From Marinifilum_A sediminis (GTDB lineage Bacteria; Bacteroidota; Bacteroidia; Bacteroidales; Marinifilaceae), in the NCBI GenBank assembly GCA_947496465.1, contig CANMCX010000003.1, forward strand, positions 310,001-374,000: DNA of 64,000 nucleotides, in the 5' to 3' direction. Positions 49,540-59,137 of the stretch are shown here, in pieces (position 1 is the first letter of the stretch; every line of letters begins with the position of its first letter). The notes under the pieces are model-generated. The model had not been told where the DNA came from and made no database searches. It saw only the letters and a program-made list of their open reading frames with translations. The translations under genes and the position numbers were made by a program.

Positions 49540-51990
49540 TTAACGAAGCTCAGCTCCCAATTGTTTTTCGTAGCTTTTAATCAGCTTTTGCATGATCTTT
49601 TCAATCTGCTTATCGTTCAATGTTTTTTCAGTGTCCTGAAGAATGAAACTAACGGCGTAAGATTTTTTATCAGCACCTAGTTTTTCTCCTTCGTAAACGT
49701 CGAATAAAGAAACAGACTTTAATAGTTTCTTCTCGCAGTTGAAAGCGATTGTTTTAATCTCAGCAAAGGTAATCTTCTTGTCGATTAGTAATGCTAAGTC
49801 ACGCTTCACAGCAGGATACTTTGGCAATTCGGTGTAAGTTACCTTATTCTTCATTGCTTCCTTAATTAGTAAAGCCCAATCGAAATCAGCGTAGTAAACA
49901 GGAGTGTCAACATCCATGTTTTTCAAAATATTACCGCTTACCATTCCAAACTCAACTAAAACTCTTTTCTTGATACCGTAGCTCAAACCTTCGGTAAACT
50001 GATCGTTTTCAGTTTCCTTAATTCTTAGTTTATCGATTTGGAATCCTAAACGTTTCAATACATTTTCAACAAATGCTTTCATGTGGAAGAAGTTAGTTGG
50101 CTCTTCTTTCAAATTCCAGTTTGCAGTGGTTTTGTTACCACACATGAACAATCCTAACTTCTCGCTTTCGAAATAGTTGTCAACCGGATTTTCATTCTCA
50201 GGATTTACAATGTGCTGATATGATTTACCGAATTCGTAGAATTTCAAATCAGCATTTCTACGGTTGATATTGTAAGCTACACACTCCAAACCACCAAATA
50301 GTAAACTTTGACGCATTGCGTTCAAATCGCCACTAAGTGGATTAAAAATGCGAACTGTATTTTCTAATTTCAAGCTCTCCAAACCTTCGTAGTAAGAAGC
50401 CTTGGTAAGTGAGTTGTTCATGATTTCTGCGAAACCAGCTCCAGTCAACATATCAGCAATAATGTTTCTCAACTTGTGCTCATCTGGTTTTGGTGCATAA
50501 CTTAAGGTTGCATTCACTTTTGAAGGAACCTCAACATTGTTGAAACCATAAATACGAAGAACTTCTTCAACAATATCAGCCTCACGTTTTACATCAACAC
50601 GGTAAGGAGGAACCAAAAGGTTTAAAGTATCACCATCTTCTTTTTCGATCTTGATTTCAAGAGCTTCCAAGATATTTTTGATGGTTTCTTTACCAATTTG
50701 CTTACCAATTAAGCTTTCGATACGCTCAACGCTTACCTCAACTTTAAAATCGGCAACAGGATTTGGATAGATATCTACAACTTCTGATGAAATTTCACCA
50801 CCTGCGATCTCTTTGATTAAAAGAGCTGCACGCTTCATAGCATAAATGGTGTTGTTAGGATCTGTTCCACGTTCGAAACGGAATGATGCATCGGTATTTA
50901 ATCCGTGGCGACGAGCAGTTTTACGAACAAATACTGAATCGAAATAAGCACTCTCCAGGAAGATGTCAGTTGTAGAATCGCTTACTCCTGATTCAATTCC
51001 ACCAAATACACCTGCGATACACATAGGTGCTTCTTCGTTGCAAATCATCAAATCCTTCTCGTTCAATTCGCGCTCTACTTCATCTAAAGTAGTGAATTGG
51101 GTACCATTAGCTAAAGTTTTAATCAACACTTTGTTACCTGTTACTTTAGCGTAATCGAAAGCGTGTAATGGCTGCCCTGTTTCAAATAATACGTAGTTAG
51201 TAATATCCACGATATTGTTGATTGGATTTAATCCAATTGCTTTCAAACGATTTTGCAACCATTCTGGAGAATCAGCAACTTTAACACCACTGATACAAAC
51301 ACCTGAGTAACGGTGACAAGCTTCGTTGTTTTCGACCTTAACTTCGATAGGCAAGTTGGTATTCTCAACTTTGAAATCCTCAACCGAAGGCAATTTATAA
51401 TCAATATCTTTTTGTTGCTTCAAGTAAGCTGCCATATCACGAGCCACACCAATGTGCGATGCTCCGTCGATACGGTTAGGAGTCAAATCGATTTCAATGG
51501 TCAAGTCATCTTCGATATTGAAATACTTAGCAGCAGGAGTTCCTACCACAGCATCTTCTGGAAGAACCATAATACCATCATGACCTTTTCCTAGTCCAAT
51601 TTCGTCTTCAGCACAAATCATACCCATCGAAAGCTCACCTCTGATCTTCGATTTCTTAATGGTAAAGTTATCATCGCCATCGTACAATACTGTTCCAACT
51701 GTAGCAACTACTACTTTTTGTCCGGCAGCAACATTTGGTGCTCCACAAACAATAGGTAGAAGTTCTTCGCCGTTAACATCAACGCTAGTAATGCTTAAAT
51801 GGTCTGAATTTGCATGTGGTACACAAGTTTTAACCTCGCCAATAACCAATCCTTCCAATCCACCTTTAATAGACTGAAACTTCTCGATTCCACCAACTTC
51901 TAATCCAATTTGAGTTAGAATCTCATCCATTTCTGCAGGAGAAAGATCAATGTCAATATAATCTTTCAGCCATTTGTACGATACCTTCAT
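49540..51990 (-). CDS. pheT: Phenylalanine-tRNA ligase beta subunit
   Basis: PheT pairs with PheS to charge tRNA-Phe. The 816 residues show, in order, the tRNA-binding OB domain (about 40-150), the B3/B4 editing domain (about 215-375), the B5 DNA-binding-like domain (about 405-475), the catalytic-like core domain (about 490-690), and the C-terminal FDX-ACB anticodon-binding domain (about 720-816; YPAVKRDLALLID). pheS is not adjacent, which is common in Bacteroidota. An exact promoter lies about 80 bp upstream. Confidence 0.97.
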   Translation of the reverse strand: MKVSYKWLKDYIDIDLSPAEMDEILTQIGLEVGGIEKFQSIKGGLEGLVIGEVKTCVPHANSDHLSITSVDVNGEELLPIVCGAPNVAAGQKVVVATVGTVLYDGDDNFTIKKSKIRGELSMGMICAEDEIGLGKGHDGIMVLPEDAVVGTPAAKYFNIEDDLTIEIDLTPNRIDGASHIGVARDMAAYLKQQKDIDYKLPSVEDFKVENTNLPIEVKVENNEACHRYSGVCISGVKVADSPEWLQNRLKAIGLNPINNIVDITNYVLFETGQPLHAFDYAKVTGNKVLIKTLANGTQFTTLDEVERELNEKDLMICNEEAPMCIAGVFGGIESGVSDSTTDIFLESAYFDSVFVRKTARRHGLNTDASFRFERGTDPNNTIYAMKRAALLIKEIAGGEISSEVVDIYPNPVADFKVEVSVERIESLIGKQIGKETIKNILEALEIKIEKEDGDTLNLLVPPYRVDVKREADIVEEVLRIYGFNNVEVPSKVNATLSYAPKPDEHKLRNIIADMLTGAGFAEIMNNSLTKASYYEGLESLKLENTVRIFNPLSGDLNAMRQSLLFGGLECVAYNINRRNADLKFYEFGKSYQHIVNPENENPVDNYFESEKLGLFMCGNKTTANWNLKEEPTNFFHMKAFVENVLKRLGFQIDKLRIKETENDQFTEGLSYGIKKRVLVEFGMVSGNILKNMDVDTPVYYADFDWALLIKEAMKNKVTYTELPKYPAVKRDLALLIDKKITFAEIKTIAFNCEKKLLKSVSLFDVYEGEKLGADKKSYAVSFILQDTEKTLNDKQIEKIMQKLIKSYEKQLGAELR

Positions 51991-52067
51991 TTGTATGTAT
52001 ATTTTATCAGATAATTATCGAATTATATAGGGAAACAGAATTTGTTTGTATCCTGTTTACAAGCTTA

Positions 52068-52098
52068 CAAAAGTAGAAATTTTAGGCTCAAGTACCAA
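52068..52098 (-). promoter_or_regulatory. Predicted pheT promoter
   Basis: On the minus strand an exact -7 box TACTTTTG (plus-strand 52068-52075) lies 20 bp from TTG (52096-52098). The transcript would start near 52062, giving a leader of about 70 nt. Confidence 0.6.
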
Positions 52099-52157
52099 AG
52101 ATGATCTAAGGATAAAGTGGTTAAGTTTTTACTTAATTTAATTCTGTAAGATTGGAA

Positions 52158-52188
52158 TTGCTTATTGCCCCAAATTCGGATATATTTG
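52158..52188 (+). promoter_or_regulatory. Predicted surE promoter
   Basis: TTG (52158-52160), a 20-bp spacer and an exact -7 box TATATTTG (52181-52188). Transcription would start near 52193, which excludes the upstream in-frame TTG at 52165 and supports the ATG at 52210. Confidence 0.65.
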
Positions 52189-52209
52189 TACAATTATCAA
52201 AATAAAAAT

Positions 52210-52983
52210 ATGAGCGATAAACCAATTATACTTGTTACCAACGATGATGGATTAAACGCCAAGGGAATTAAGGCTTTGGTTCAGATTGTTAAAGGTTTCG
52301 GCGATATTTATGTTGTTGCACCAAACCGTGCCAATTCAGGAAAATCGAATTCTATTACTGTAGAAATTCCTATTCGAATTAAAAAGGTTCGTGATGAAGA
52401 GAATCTGCACATTTATTCTTGTAAAGGAACACCTGTTGATTGTGTGAAATTGGCTTTGAATAAGATTTTACCTCGAACGCCTGATTTTTTGGTTTCGGGG
52501 ATCAATCATGGTGCAAATACTTCGGTTAGTGTTTTGTATTCGGGAACTATGGGTGCAACTATCGAAGGTTGTCTGAATGGAATTCCATCCATTGGTTATT
52601 CATTGAATGATTTTAATGCAGATGCAGATTTTTCGGAAAGTATAAAATACGGACGTAAGATATTTGCGAACCTGGTAACAAAAGGATTGGCAAAAGACAT
52701 TTGCTTGAATGTTAATTTTCCTAAAGGGGAGATTAAAGGAATTCGCGTTTGTCGTCAGGCGGATGGGCGTTGGAAAGAGGAATTTGATCACAGGCAAGAT
52801 CCTTTCGGAGGTGATTATTATTGGTTGACTGGCTATTTTAAAAATGCAGAACCAAATGCTGAAGAGACCGACGAATGGGCAATTCAGAATGGATATGCAT
52901 CGCTTGTTCCTACACAAATAGATATGACAGCTCATCAGTTAATGCAAGATCTTAAAGCCTGGGATTATGAAGTCGAAGATTAA
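52210..52983 (+). CDS. surE: 5'/3'-nucleotidase SurE
   Basis: SurE is a metal-dependent phosphatase acting on nucleoside monophosphates and short polyphosphates, linked to stress survival. The 257 residues contain the metal-binding LVTNDDG (D12, D13), APNRANSGKSNSIT, and SGINHGANTSVSVLYSGTMGAT-type segments. The start follows from the promoter. It overlaps the next gene by 17 bp, and lpxB follows that, an arrangement common in Bacteroidota. Confidence 0.96.
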   Translation: MSDKPIILVTNDDGLNAKGIKALVQIVKGFGDIYVVAPNRANSGKSNSITVEIPIRIKKVRDEENLHIYSCKGTPVDCVKLALNKILPRTPDFLVSGINHGANTSVSVLYSGTMGATIEGCLNGIPSIGYSLNDFNADADFSESIKYGRKIFANLVTKGLAKDICLNVNFPKGEIKGIRVCRQADGRWKEEFDHRQDPFGGDYYWLTGYFKNAEPNAEETDEWAIQNGYASLVPTQIDMTAHQLMQDLKAWDYEVED

Positions 52984-53266
52984 TTCAGTTGCATTAGGAA
53001 CAGTGATAGGAATTATAGTTCCAATCTTATCTATTCTTTTGGCATATTTGGTGAAATTCCAAGGTGAAATGACTCTTTATGAATTCTATGATAGTTTGTT
53101 TGTTCATAAGATTTATACCAAAGTGATGTCTCTTGGTGTTTATTTTGGGAATATTGTTTTCTTTTTCCTTTTTATAAAAACAGATCTATTAAAGGCTGCA
53201 AGAGGAGTGTTATTGGCTACAATTCTCTACACTTTTGCAATTATGTTATTCCGTGTTGGAATGTAA
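52967..53266 (+). CDS. Small membrane protein between surE and lpxB
   Basis: This 99-residue protein has three hydrophobic helices (about 7-28, 52-70 and 76-96). Its ATG lies within the surE end (17-bp overlap), so translation is coupled. No characterised family is recognised. Position before lpxB hints at an envelope role, but this is only context. Confidence 0.75.
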   Translation: MKSKINSVALGTVIGIIVPILSILLAYLVKFQGEMTLYEFYDSLFVHKIYTKVMSLGVYFGNIVFFFLFIKTDLLKAARGVLLATILYTFAIMLFRVGM

Positions 53267-53320
53267 ATAAAATAGATAGGAGATAAATGAAGTAAGATCG
53301 GAGAAGAATAAATTGTGTTT

Positions 53321-53354
53321 CTCAAATCTCAAGTCTCCAAACTCAAGTCTCAAG
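53321..53354. repeat. TCAAGTCTC-type degenerate repeat
   Basis: The 34 bp just before the lpxB ATG are made of variants of CTCAAGTCTC and CTCCAAACTC. They include the expected ribosome-binding region, so this tract forms part of the lpxB leader. Confidence 0.6.
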
Positions 53355-53357
53355 AAA

Positions 53358-54488
53358 ATGAAATATTATATCATAGCGGGTGAAGCATCAGGAGATCTAC
53401 ATGCCTCCAACTTAATGAAAGAATTAAATCTTCAGGATAAAGAAGCTCAATTTAGATTCTGGGGAGGAGATTTAATGTTGGCTCAAGGAGGGGAGTTGGT
53501 GAAGCATTATCGCGAAACTGCTTTTATGGGTTTTGTAACAGTATTGAAAAATCTGGGAAAGATTCGAGCAAATTTCAGCTTATGCGAGAAAGATCTTTTA
53601 GAATACAAACCTGATGTGCTGATATTGGTGGATTATCCTGGTTTCAATTTACGTATGGCTAAGTTTGCCAAGCACCATGGAATTCGTGTTCATTACTATA
53701 TTTCACCAAAAATATGGGCTTGGAAAGAGGGAAGAGTTAAAAAGATTAAAGCATATGTAGATAGGATGTTTACCATTTTTCCTTTTGAAACTGAGTTTTA
53801 CAAGAAGCACAATTACGAAGTAAGTTTTGGAGGAAATCCATTATTGGATGCAATAGAAAATCGACCGAATAAAGATGAATCATTTGAGAATTTTATTCAA
53901 AAGAACGCTTTGTCTGAAAAGCCAATAGTAGCTTTGCTTGCAGGAAGTCGAAAGCAGGAAATTGAACGAATATTACCAGTAATGCTAGATGCAGTTACTG
54001 ATTTTGCAGATTATCAATTCGTTGTGGCAGCAGCTCCATCTATTACAAAAGAATTTTATGCTCAAGTTGTTGGTAATAAAAATGTAAAATTTGTTTATGG
54101 ACAAACTTATGATTTATTACAACAATCAAGAGCCGCACTGGTAACTTCGGGAACAGCTACGCTTGAAACAGCATTACTTCATATTCCTCAGGTTGTTTGT
54201 TACCTTACAGGAGGTGGAAAATTACTTTTTGCCATTGGGAAACGATTGTTGAAAGTCAAGTATATTTCATTGGTAAACCTGGTTATGGACAAGCTTATTG
54301 TGAAAGAACTAATCCAGCAATTCTGCAATAAAAAAGCCATTTCTGAGGAGCTTAAAAATATTATAACCGAAGGAGAATACAGGACAGAGATGTTGAATAA
54401 TTATCAGGCACTTCATGAAAAATTAGGTGGTGCAGGCGCATCAGTTCGTTTTGCAAAGATGATTGTTGAAGATTTGAAAATCCAATAA
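53358..54488 (+). CDS. lpxB: Lipid-A-disaccharide synthase
   Basis: LpxB joins UDP-diacyl-glucosamine and lipid X to make the lipid A disaccharide at the inner membrane. The 376-residue product from the ATG at 53358 opens with the family signature YYIIAGEASGDLHA. It also has YISPKIWAWKEGRVKKIK, LLAGSRKQEI and the late SGTATLETALL. An upstream in-frame start lies inside the degenerate repeat and is rejected. It is third in the surE unit and convergent with the head-GIN gene. Confidence 0.96.
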   Translation: MKYYIIAGEASGDLHASNLMKELNLQDKEAQFRFWGGDLMLAQGGELVKHYRETAFMGFVTVLKNLGKIRANFSLCEKDLLEYKPDVLILVDYPGFNLRMAKFAKHHGIRVHYYISPKIWAWKEGRVKKIKAYVDRMFTIFPFETEFYKKHNYEVSFGGNPLLDAIENRPNKDESFENFIQKNALSEKPIVALLAGSRKQEIERILPVMLDAVTDFADYQFVVAAAPSITKEFYAQVVGNKNVKFVYGQTYDLLQQSRAALVTSGTATLETALLHIPQVVCYLTGGGKLLFAIGKRLLKVKYISLVNLVMDKLIVKELIQQFCNKKAISEELKNIITEGEYRTEMLNNYQALHEKLGGAGASVRFAKMIVEDLKIQ

Positions 54489-54489
54489 A

Positions 54490-55233
54490 TTATTCGGGAA
54501 TTACCTTTGCCACAGGACTTTGGTTGTTTACTTGAATTCTATTGATTTCAATTTCGGGAGTTCCTTTGTAGTAGATATCACCACTGCTGTATATGGTTGT
54601 TTTAAGTTTATCTTCAACCCAAATGTGAGCTTCGCCAACCCCGTTTTGTACAAGATGAGTATTGCTGGTTTGCAAACTGCCTGCTTTAATATTTATTACA
54701 CCATTAAGAATGTAATGAGCATTCGGACAGGATCCTGAGAATTCATATCCGCCTGTAGCATTTCCATAGGAATGGAATTTTAAACTCTCGTATTTCAGAT
54801 CAAGATCCATTTCCACAAGTTCTGATTCAGAGATGATGATGATATCAAGGTGTTTGCCATTTAATTGGTTTTCGTTTGAAATTTTAGCCGGAGCAGAACA
54901 TTTTAATTTTGTAAGATTTTTTACATGAATTTCTGCAATAATCAAATCAAAATTACGCGCGTTATTACTGTAGGAATGATCTATTTTTAGATATTCATCA
55001 GTAGAACTTTGTTTTACTTTTGAAACAAGATTTTCTCCACCTTTAAAAATGATGTACTCTTGGTCATCCTGAACCAATTGTATCTGAAAGGTATTTAGGT
55101 TTTCAATCGCAGTTATCCCTGTAATTTCTACTCTTTTTTCTACGTATTCACCTTCATCTTCGAAAGGATTAAATGAACTACAGGCAGTCAGATGGATTAG
55201 TAGTAAAGCGAAGAGTATATTATTGTTTTTCAT
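54490..55233 (-). CDS. Head-GIN domain (DUF2807) lipoprotein
   Basis: This 247-residue lipoprotein has a signal ending LLLIHLTAC (lipidated C18). Its mature part is repetitive beta structure of the putative auto-transporter adhesin head GIN (DUF2807) type: VEITGITAIENLNTFQIQLVQ, LTKLKCSAPAKI and INIKAGSLQTSNTHLVQNG. Such proteins sit on the envelope, and their role is unknown. The start lies inside the end of the PagL-like gene (14-bp overlap), so the two are co-translated. Confidence 0.85.
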   Translation of the reverse strand: MKNNNILFALLLIHLTACSSFNPFEDEGEYVEKRVEITGITAIENLNTFQIQLVQDDQEYIIFKGGENLVSKVKQSSTDEYLKIDHSYSNNARNFDLIIAEIHVKNLTKLKCSAPAKISNENQLNGKHLDIIIISESELVEMDLDLKYESLKFHSYGNATGGYEFSGSCPNAHYILNGVINIKAGSLQTSNTHLVQNGVGEAHIWVEDKLKTTIYSSGDIYYKGTPEIEINRIQVNNQSPVAKVIPE

Positions 55234-56332
55234 TTTTCTTAGTCTTTATTCTGTATCCAATACCCCATTCAATATAATCAGCTTTTCCCATGTGTGCCTT
55301 TAAGCATAAGCTGGCTAAAAAATGTTTATTGATTCCATATTTTAACCCAACTCTTAGGTAGACAGGTTTTTCAGGCTTAGTTTCATAAATGGTATAAGCA
55401 CCAATATTTGCTACAATACTAAATTTGTGTAGAAATAGTTCATGCGATATGAATATTGCCTGACTAAATCGATTTTTAAAATCGGTTTTTGGATCAAAAT
55501 TCCATTTACCTCTATTGGCTGATTCATCGTAAAAAAGATCAATACCTAAACCTATTTTTTGCTTGGCATTTATTCCTTTTAGATATGTAAATGATAGTCC
55601 TGTTTTATAATATTTGTGCTCATCTTTTACTTCAGTTTGTTTTACTCCATTATTCCAAATAATCGAAAACTCATCGTCCAATTTATAATTTTTTAATTGA
55701 ATGGACTTATACTTAGGCTTATTCCCATTTAAGTAATAAGAAAGACCAAAATTTGAAGTAACCGCATTTAATCCTTTGTTGGGAATACTTATCGCACCAT
55801 TCGAAATGTGAAAAAAGCCAATTCCACCATTCATACTCCATCTTGGGTGAAAATTATAAGAGGTGCTTGCCATGAGCTTAAAAAATGCGTTAAATTTTGA
55901 GCCAATAGCCAAATTAGTGTAGTTCTCAACAGGATCAAAATGCTTTTTTGTATAGGCGAGTCCGAAGCCCAATTGTAAATTGAAATCCCACCTGTTCTTT
56001 TTTATTAGAGGAAAATTAACATAGGGATAAATTGCGGTTGCCTTGCCTAGTATTTTGTCATTTCCTAGGCTCGTATGATAAATTCCTAAACCAAATTCAG
56101 GTTGTTTGTATAATGAAACCCAGTTTTTATTTTGATTTGGAATTATTCCCAGGTTAAATTCAATGCCAGAAATTTGATCATTTACTAAATAACTGATTGA
56201 TTTATGATGAGGTAGAATTATTCCATAGTGATATCGTATGGTCGCGGTAAAAATATCCTTCTCAGGAATTTCTTGAGCCATAGTTGAATACGATACTATA
56301 AGAGATAGAAATAGTAGAATTCTATTTTTCAT
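55220..56332 (-). CDS. PagL-like lipid A deacylase / acyloxyacyl hydrolase family protein
   Basis: From the ATG at 56332 the 370-residue product has a signal peptide (MKNRILLFLSLIVSYSTMAQ) and a beta-barrel-like body with the PagL active-site pattern FHISNGA (H175, S177, N178). PagL-type outer-membrane enzymes remove the 3-O acyl chain of lipid A. The protein is much longer than PagL (about 150 residues), as is usual for the Bacteroidota acyloxyacyl hydrolase family. An exact promoter ends only 3 bp before the ATG, so the mRNA may be leaderless. Confidence 0.82.
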   Translation of the reverse strand: MKNRILLFLSLIVSYSTMAQEIPEKDIFTATIRYHYGIILPHHKSISYLVNDQISGIEFNLGIIPNQNKNWVSLYKQPEFGLGIYHTSLGNDKILGKATAIYPYVNFPLIKKNRWDFNLQLGFGLAYTKKHFDPVENYTNLAIGSKFNAFFKLMASTSYNFHPRWSMNGGIGFFHISNGAISIPNKGLNAVTSNFGLSYYLNGNKPKYKSIQLKNYKLDDEFSIIWNNGVKQTEVKDEHKYYKTGLSFTYLKGINAKQKIGLGIDLFYDESANRGKWNFDPKTDFKNRFSQAIFISHELFLHKFSIVANIGAYTIYETKPEKPVYLRVGLKYGINKHFLASLCLKAHMGKADYIEWGIGYRIKTKKNEKQ

Positions 56333-56335
56333 GCT

Positions 56336-56365
56336 CAAATTTATGTAAGTTAAATGAATTGGCAA
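56336..56365 (-). promoter_or_regulatory. Promoter abutting the PagL-like start codon
   Basis: On the minus strand TTG (plus-strand 56363-56365), a 19-bp spacer and an exact -7 box TAAATTTG (56336-56343) are followed by AGC and then the ATG at 56332. With normal spacing the transcript starts at or next to the start codon. Confidence 0.5.
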
Positions 56366-56431
56366 AGAGGTTTTTTCTCCAAAAATTATTTTGCAAATTT
56401 GTAATGATTAAGATTTAATAGAATATACTAT

Positions 56432-57151
56432 ATGCTACCACTTCTCATTAAGGAGTTTAGAACTTTTTTTAGTTCACTTATCGGGTACTTAACTCTATCT
56501 GTTTTTTTAATAGCAACCGGATTATTTGTTTGGGTATTTCCTGGAGCATCGAATCCATTGGATTCGGGTTATGCAAATTTGAATGTGTTTTTTGAGATTT
56601 CACCCTGGATTTATCTTTTTTTGATACCAGCAATTTGTATGCGAATGTTTTCGGATGAGAAAAAACAAGGTACTATTGAATTGGTTTATACTCGACCAGT
56701 AAGTGAAATGGGCATTGTGCTGGCAAAATATTTTGCAGCACTCTTAATTGTAATGGTATCATTACTTTTTTGTTTGGTTTACTATTTTTCAATCTATAAA
56801 TTGGGAAATCCGGTTGGAAGTATAGATTCAGCTGCATTTTTTGGATCATTTATCGGATTGTTCTTATTAGCTGGTGTGTATGTTAGTATTGGGATTTTTT
56901 GTAGTTCTTTAACCGAAAATCAAATTGTTGCATTTCTAATGGCATTGGTTCTTTCCTTTACTTTATTTATTGGCTTTGATTATTTGGCTGATTTGTCTGG
57001 TTTTCAGAATATGTACTCCTTGGGAATTAATGAGCATTATAAATCATTAGCAAGAGGTGTAATAGATACAAGAGATGTAGTTTATTTTGGAGGTGTGATT
57101 GTCGCATTTCTTTTGATGACAAGAACAGTACTTAAAAGCAGAAAATGGTAA
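56432..57151 (+). CDS. gldF: Gliding motility ABC transporter permease GldF
   Basis: This 239-residue inner-membrane protein has six helices and the ABC-2 permease segment RMFSDEKKQGTIELVYTRPVSEMGIVLAKY. It matches GldF, the permease of the GldA-GldF-GldG transporter needed for gliding in Flavobacterium johnsoniae. The ATPase gldA is not in the window. gldG follows 4 bp later. Presence of gldFG does not prove gliding, since non-gliding relatives keep the genes. Confidence 0.92.
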   Translation: MLPLLIKEFRTFFSSLIGYLTLSVFLIATGLFVWVFPGASNPLDSGYANLNVFFEISPWIYLFLIPAICMRMFSDEKKQGTIELVYTRPVSEMGIVLAKYFAALLIVMVSLLFCLVYYFSIYKLGNPVGSIDSAAFFGSFIGLFLLAGVYVSIGIFCSSLTENQIVAFLMALVLSFTLFIGFDYLADLSGFQNMYSLGINEHYKSLARGVIDTRDVVYFGGVIVAFLLMTRTVLKSRKW

Positions 57152-57155
57152 GGCT

Positions 57156-58850
57156 ATGATTAAAAACAGAAAACAAAAAGACCTATTGAATCTTCTGCTC
57201 TCACTGATTGTTATATTGATAGCATTTCAAATTTTTCAATCCTACTTTATTCGATGGGATTTAACAGATGAAAAAAGATATTCCCTTTCTGTTAATACGA
57301 AAGAATTGGTTTCGTCTCTTGATAAGGATTTGTATTTTGAGATTTATCTGGCTGGAGACTTGCCTCATGGTTTTTCAAAATTGCAAAAAGCCAGCATGGA
57401 AATGATAGATGAGTTAGCAGCCTATTCAAATGTGAAGATCAAATATGCTATAGTTAATCCAAACGACATTGGAAATTCTAAAAAGAAGAATGAGTATTTC
57501 GAGCAGCTGGTTTCTCGAGGATTAAAACCAACAAGCTTGCAGGAAAAAACGACTGATGGAAGTTTGAAGCAAAAGATAATAGTTCCGGGAATAATTGTAC
57601 ACGATCAAGAGAAGGAAACAGCTATTCATTTGCTAAAAAGCTCCAATGGATTGTCAGCAGAAGAAAATTTGAATCATTCAATTGAATCTTTAGAATTTGA
57701 GTTATCGAATGCAATTCGAATGTTACAAAATACAGAACCTAAAAAAATAGCCTTTTTAACTGGGCATGGAGAATTAAACGAGTACGAAGTTGCGGATATA
57801 ACTGCTTCGTTACTGCAAAAATATGAAGTGAAAAGAGTAAGGTCTTCTGATATCAATCTCGAAAACTCCAATTATTCTACTGTAATAATTGCGCAACCAC
57901 GTATGGAATTTTCCAGAGAAGATAAATATCAGATCGATCAATATCTGATGAATGGCGGGAATCTTTTGTATTTGGTTGATGAGGTTCAGGCAAGTATGGA
58001 CAGTCTTACCGTAAAAGAGAGTATGATTGCCTATTACAAGCCGCTTAATATTGAAGATCAGCTGTTTTCTTATGGTGTAAGAATTAATCCAGACTTAGTT
58101 CTGGATATTCAGGCACAATTAATTCCTGTTCAAACTGCTTTGCCTGGAGAACAAGCCAAATTTACTCCGGCACCATGGTATTATTCACCCCTTTTAAGCT
58201 GTCCGCCAGATCATCCAATAAGCAAAAATTTAAATGTTATTAAAGCTGAATTTGCCAATTCTATTGATTGGGTTGGAGATAATAAGAACATTCGCAGAAA
58301 AGTACTATTGAGTAGTTCAGATTATACACGATTAGAAAAAGTGCCAAGCGTGGTTAGTCTGGAAATAGTGAATAAAAAGCCTTCACCTAATGATTTTGTT
58401 GCAGGCAGAAAAAATATTGCCATATTAATGGAAGGAAAATTCACCTCTGTATTTAAAAACAGAGCATGGAAAGGAATTGATAGAAATACGTTTAGGGAAG
58501 AAAGTAAGCCTGCCAAAATGATTGTAATATCAGATGGTGATTTGATAAAAAATAGAGTAAGAGGAGTTGGGAATAATCGCCAAATTGAAGCTTTGGGCTA
58601 CGATAGATATTCTCGAAAGACATACGGTAATAGGAGTTTTCTTTTAAATTGTGTTGATTACTTGTGTGATAACGAAGGTTGGATGGAGCTAAGAACCCGA
58701 GAAGTAAAGTTGCGCATGTTGGATAAAAATAAGATACGATCTGAACGATTGTTTTGGCAAGGAATTAATTTATTCCTACCATTGTTTTTCTTATTGATTT
58801 TTGGATTGATTCGTTTTTATCTACGCAAACGAAAATTTGCCAGAAATTAA
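57156..58850 (+). CDS. gldG: Gliding motility-associated GldG
   Basis: This 564-residue protein is anchored by an N-terminal helix (LLNLLLSLIVILIAFQIFQSY) and a C-terminal helix (LFLPLFFLLIFGLIRFYL). It has a large periplasmic region of the ABC_transp_aux/GldG family (WDLTDEKRYSLS; KKIAFLTGHGELNEYEV; GGNLLYLVDEV). It is the presumed substrate-contacting subunit of the GldAFG transporter. The gene lies 4 bp after gldF, and dnaN follows after 287 bp. Confidence 0.93.
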   Translation: MIKNRKQKDLLNLLLSLIVILIAFQIFQSYFIRWDLTDEKRYSLSVNTKELVSSLDKDLYFEIYLAGDLPHGFSKLQKASMEMIDELAAYSNVKIKYAIVNPNDIGNSKKKNEYFEQLVSRGLKPTSLQEKTTDGSLKQKIIVPGIIVHDQEKETAIHLLKSSNGLSAEENLNHSIESLEFELSNAIRMLQNTEPKKIAFLTGHGELNEYEVADITASLLQKYEVKRVRSSDINLENSNYSTVIIAQPRMEFSREDKYQIDQYLMNGGNLLYLVDEVQASMDSLTVKESMIAYYKPLNIEDQLFSYGVRINPDLVLDIQAQLIPVQTALPGEQAKFTPAPWYYSPLLSCPPDHPISKNLNVIKAEFANSIDWVGDNKNIRRKVLLSSSDYTRLEKVPSVVSLEIVNKKPSPNDFVAGRKNIAILMEGKFTSVFKNRAWKGIDRNTFREESKPAKMIVISDGDLIKNRVRGVGNNRQIEALGYDRYSRKTYGNRSFLLNCVDYLCDNEGWMELRTREVKLRMLDKNKIRSERLFWQGINLFLPLFFLLIFGLIRFYLRKRKFARN

Positions 58851-59036
58851 ACTTATCTTCTTATCTGAAATGTTATTTTTGTTGCGAATTACAAGTTGAT
58901 TAAGCTAGTAAAACTGATTGATTTAATGATTTTCAAAGTTTTACTCAGAAGTAAATTCAGATGATCAAAAAAATGTGTATTTTTAATTAAAAGAGATTAA
59001 CATTTTTTTTGAAATAAGAATAAGAACAATACTTAA

Positions 59037-59044
59037 TAAATTTG
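59037..59044 (+). promoter_or_regulatory. Predicted -7 box of dnaN
   Basis: TAAATTTG at 59037-59044 is an exact match. The nearest TTG (59009-59011) is 25 bp away, longer than usual. The transcript would start near 59049, leaving a leader of about 90 nt. Confidence 0.45.
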
Positions 59045-59137
59045 TATATTCACCACTTAATACAAATCTTAAATTGACGCATTGTAAAGTTTTGTTAAGG
59101 TTTGAAACTTAGAAAATTAGGTAAACTTTTAAATATT

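Noticed and set aside
58851..59137. Replication origin next to dnaN
   Set aside because: No TTATCCACA-type DnaA boxes or 13-mer AT repeats were seen and dnaA is absent. In Bacteroidota dnaN is often far from the origin.
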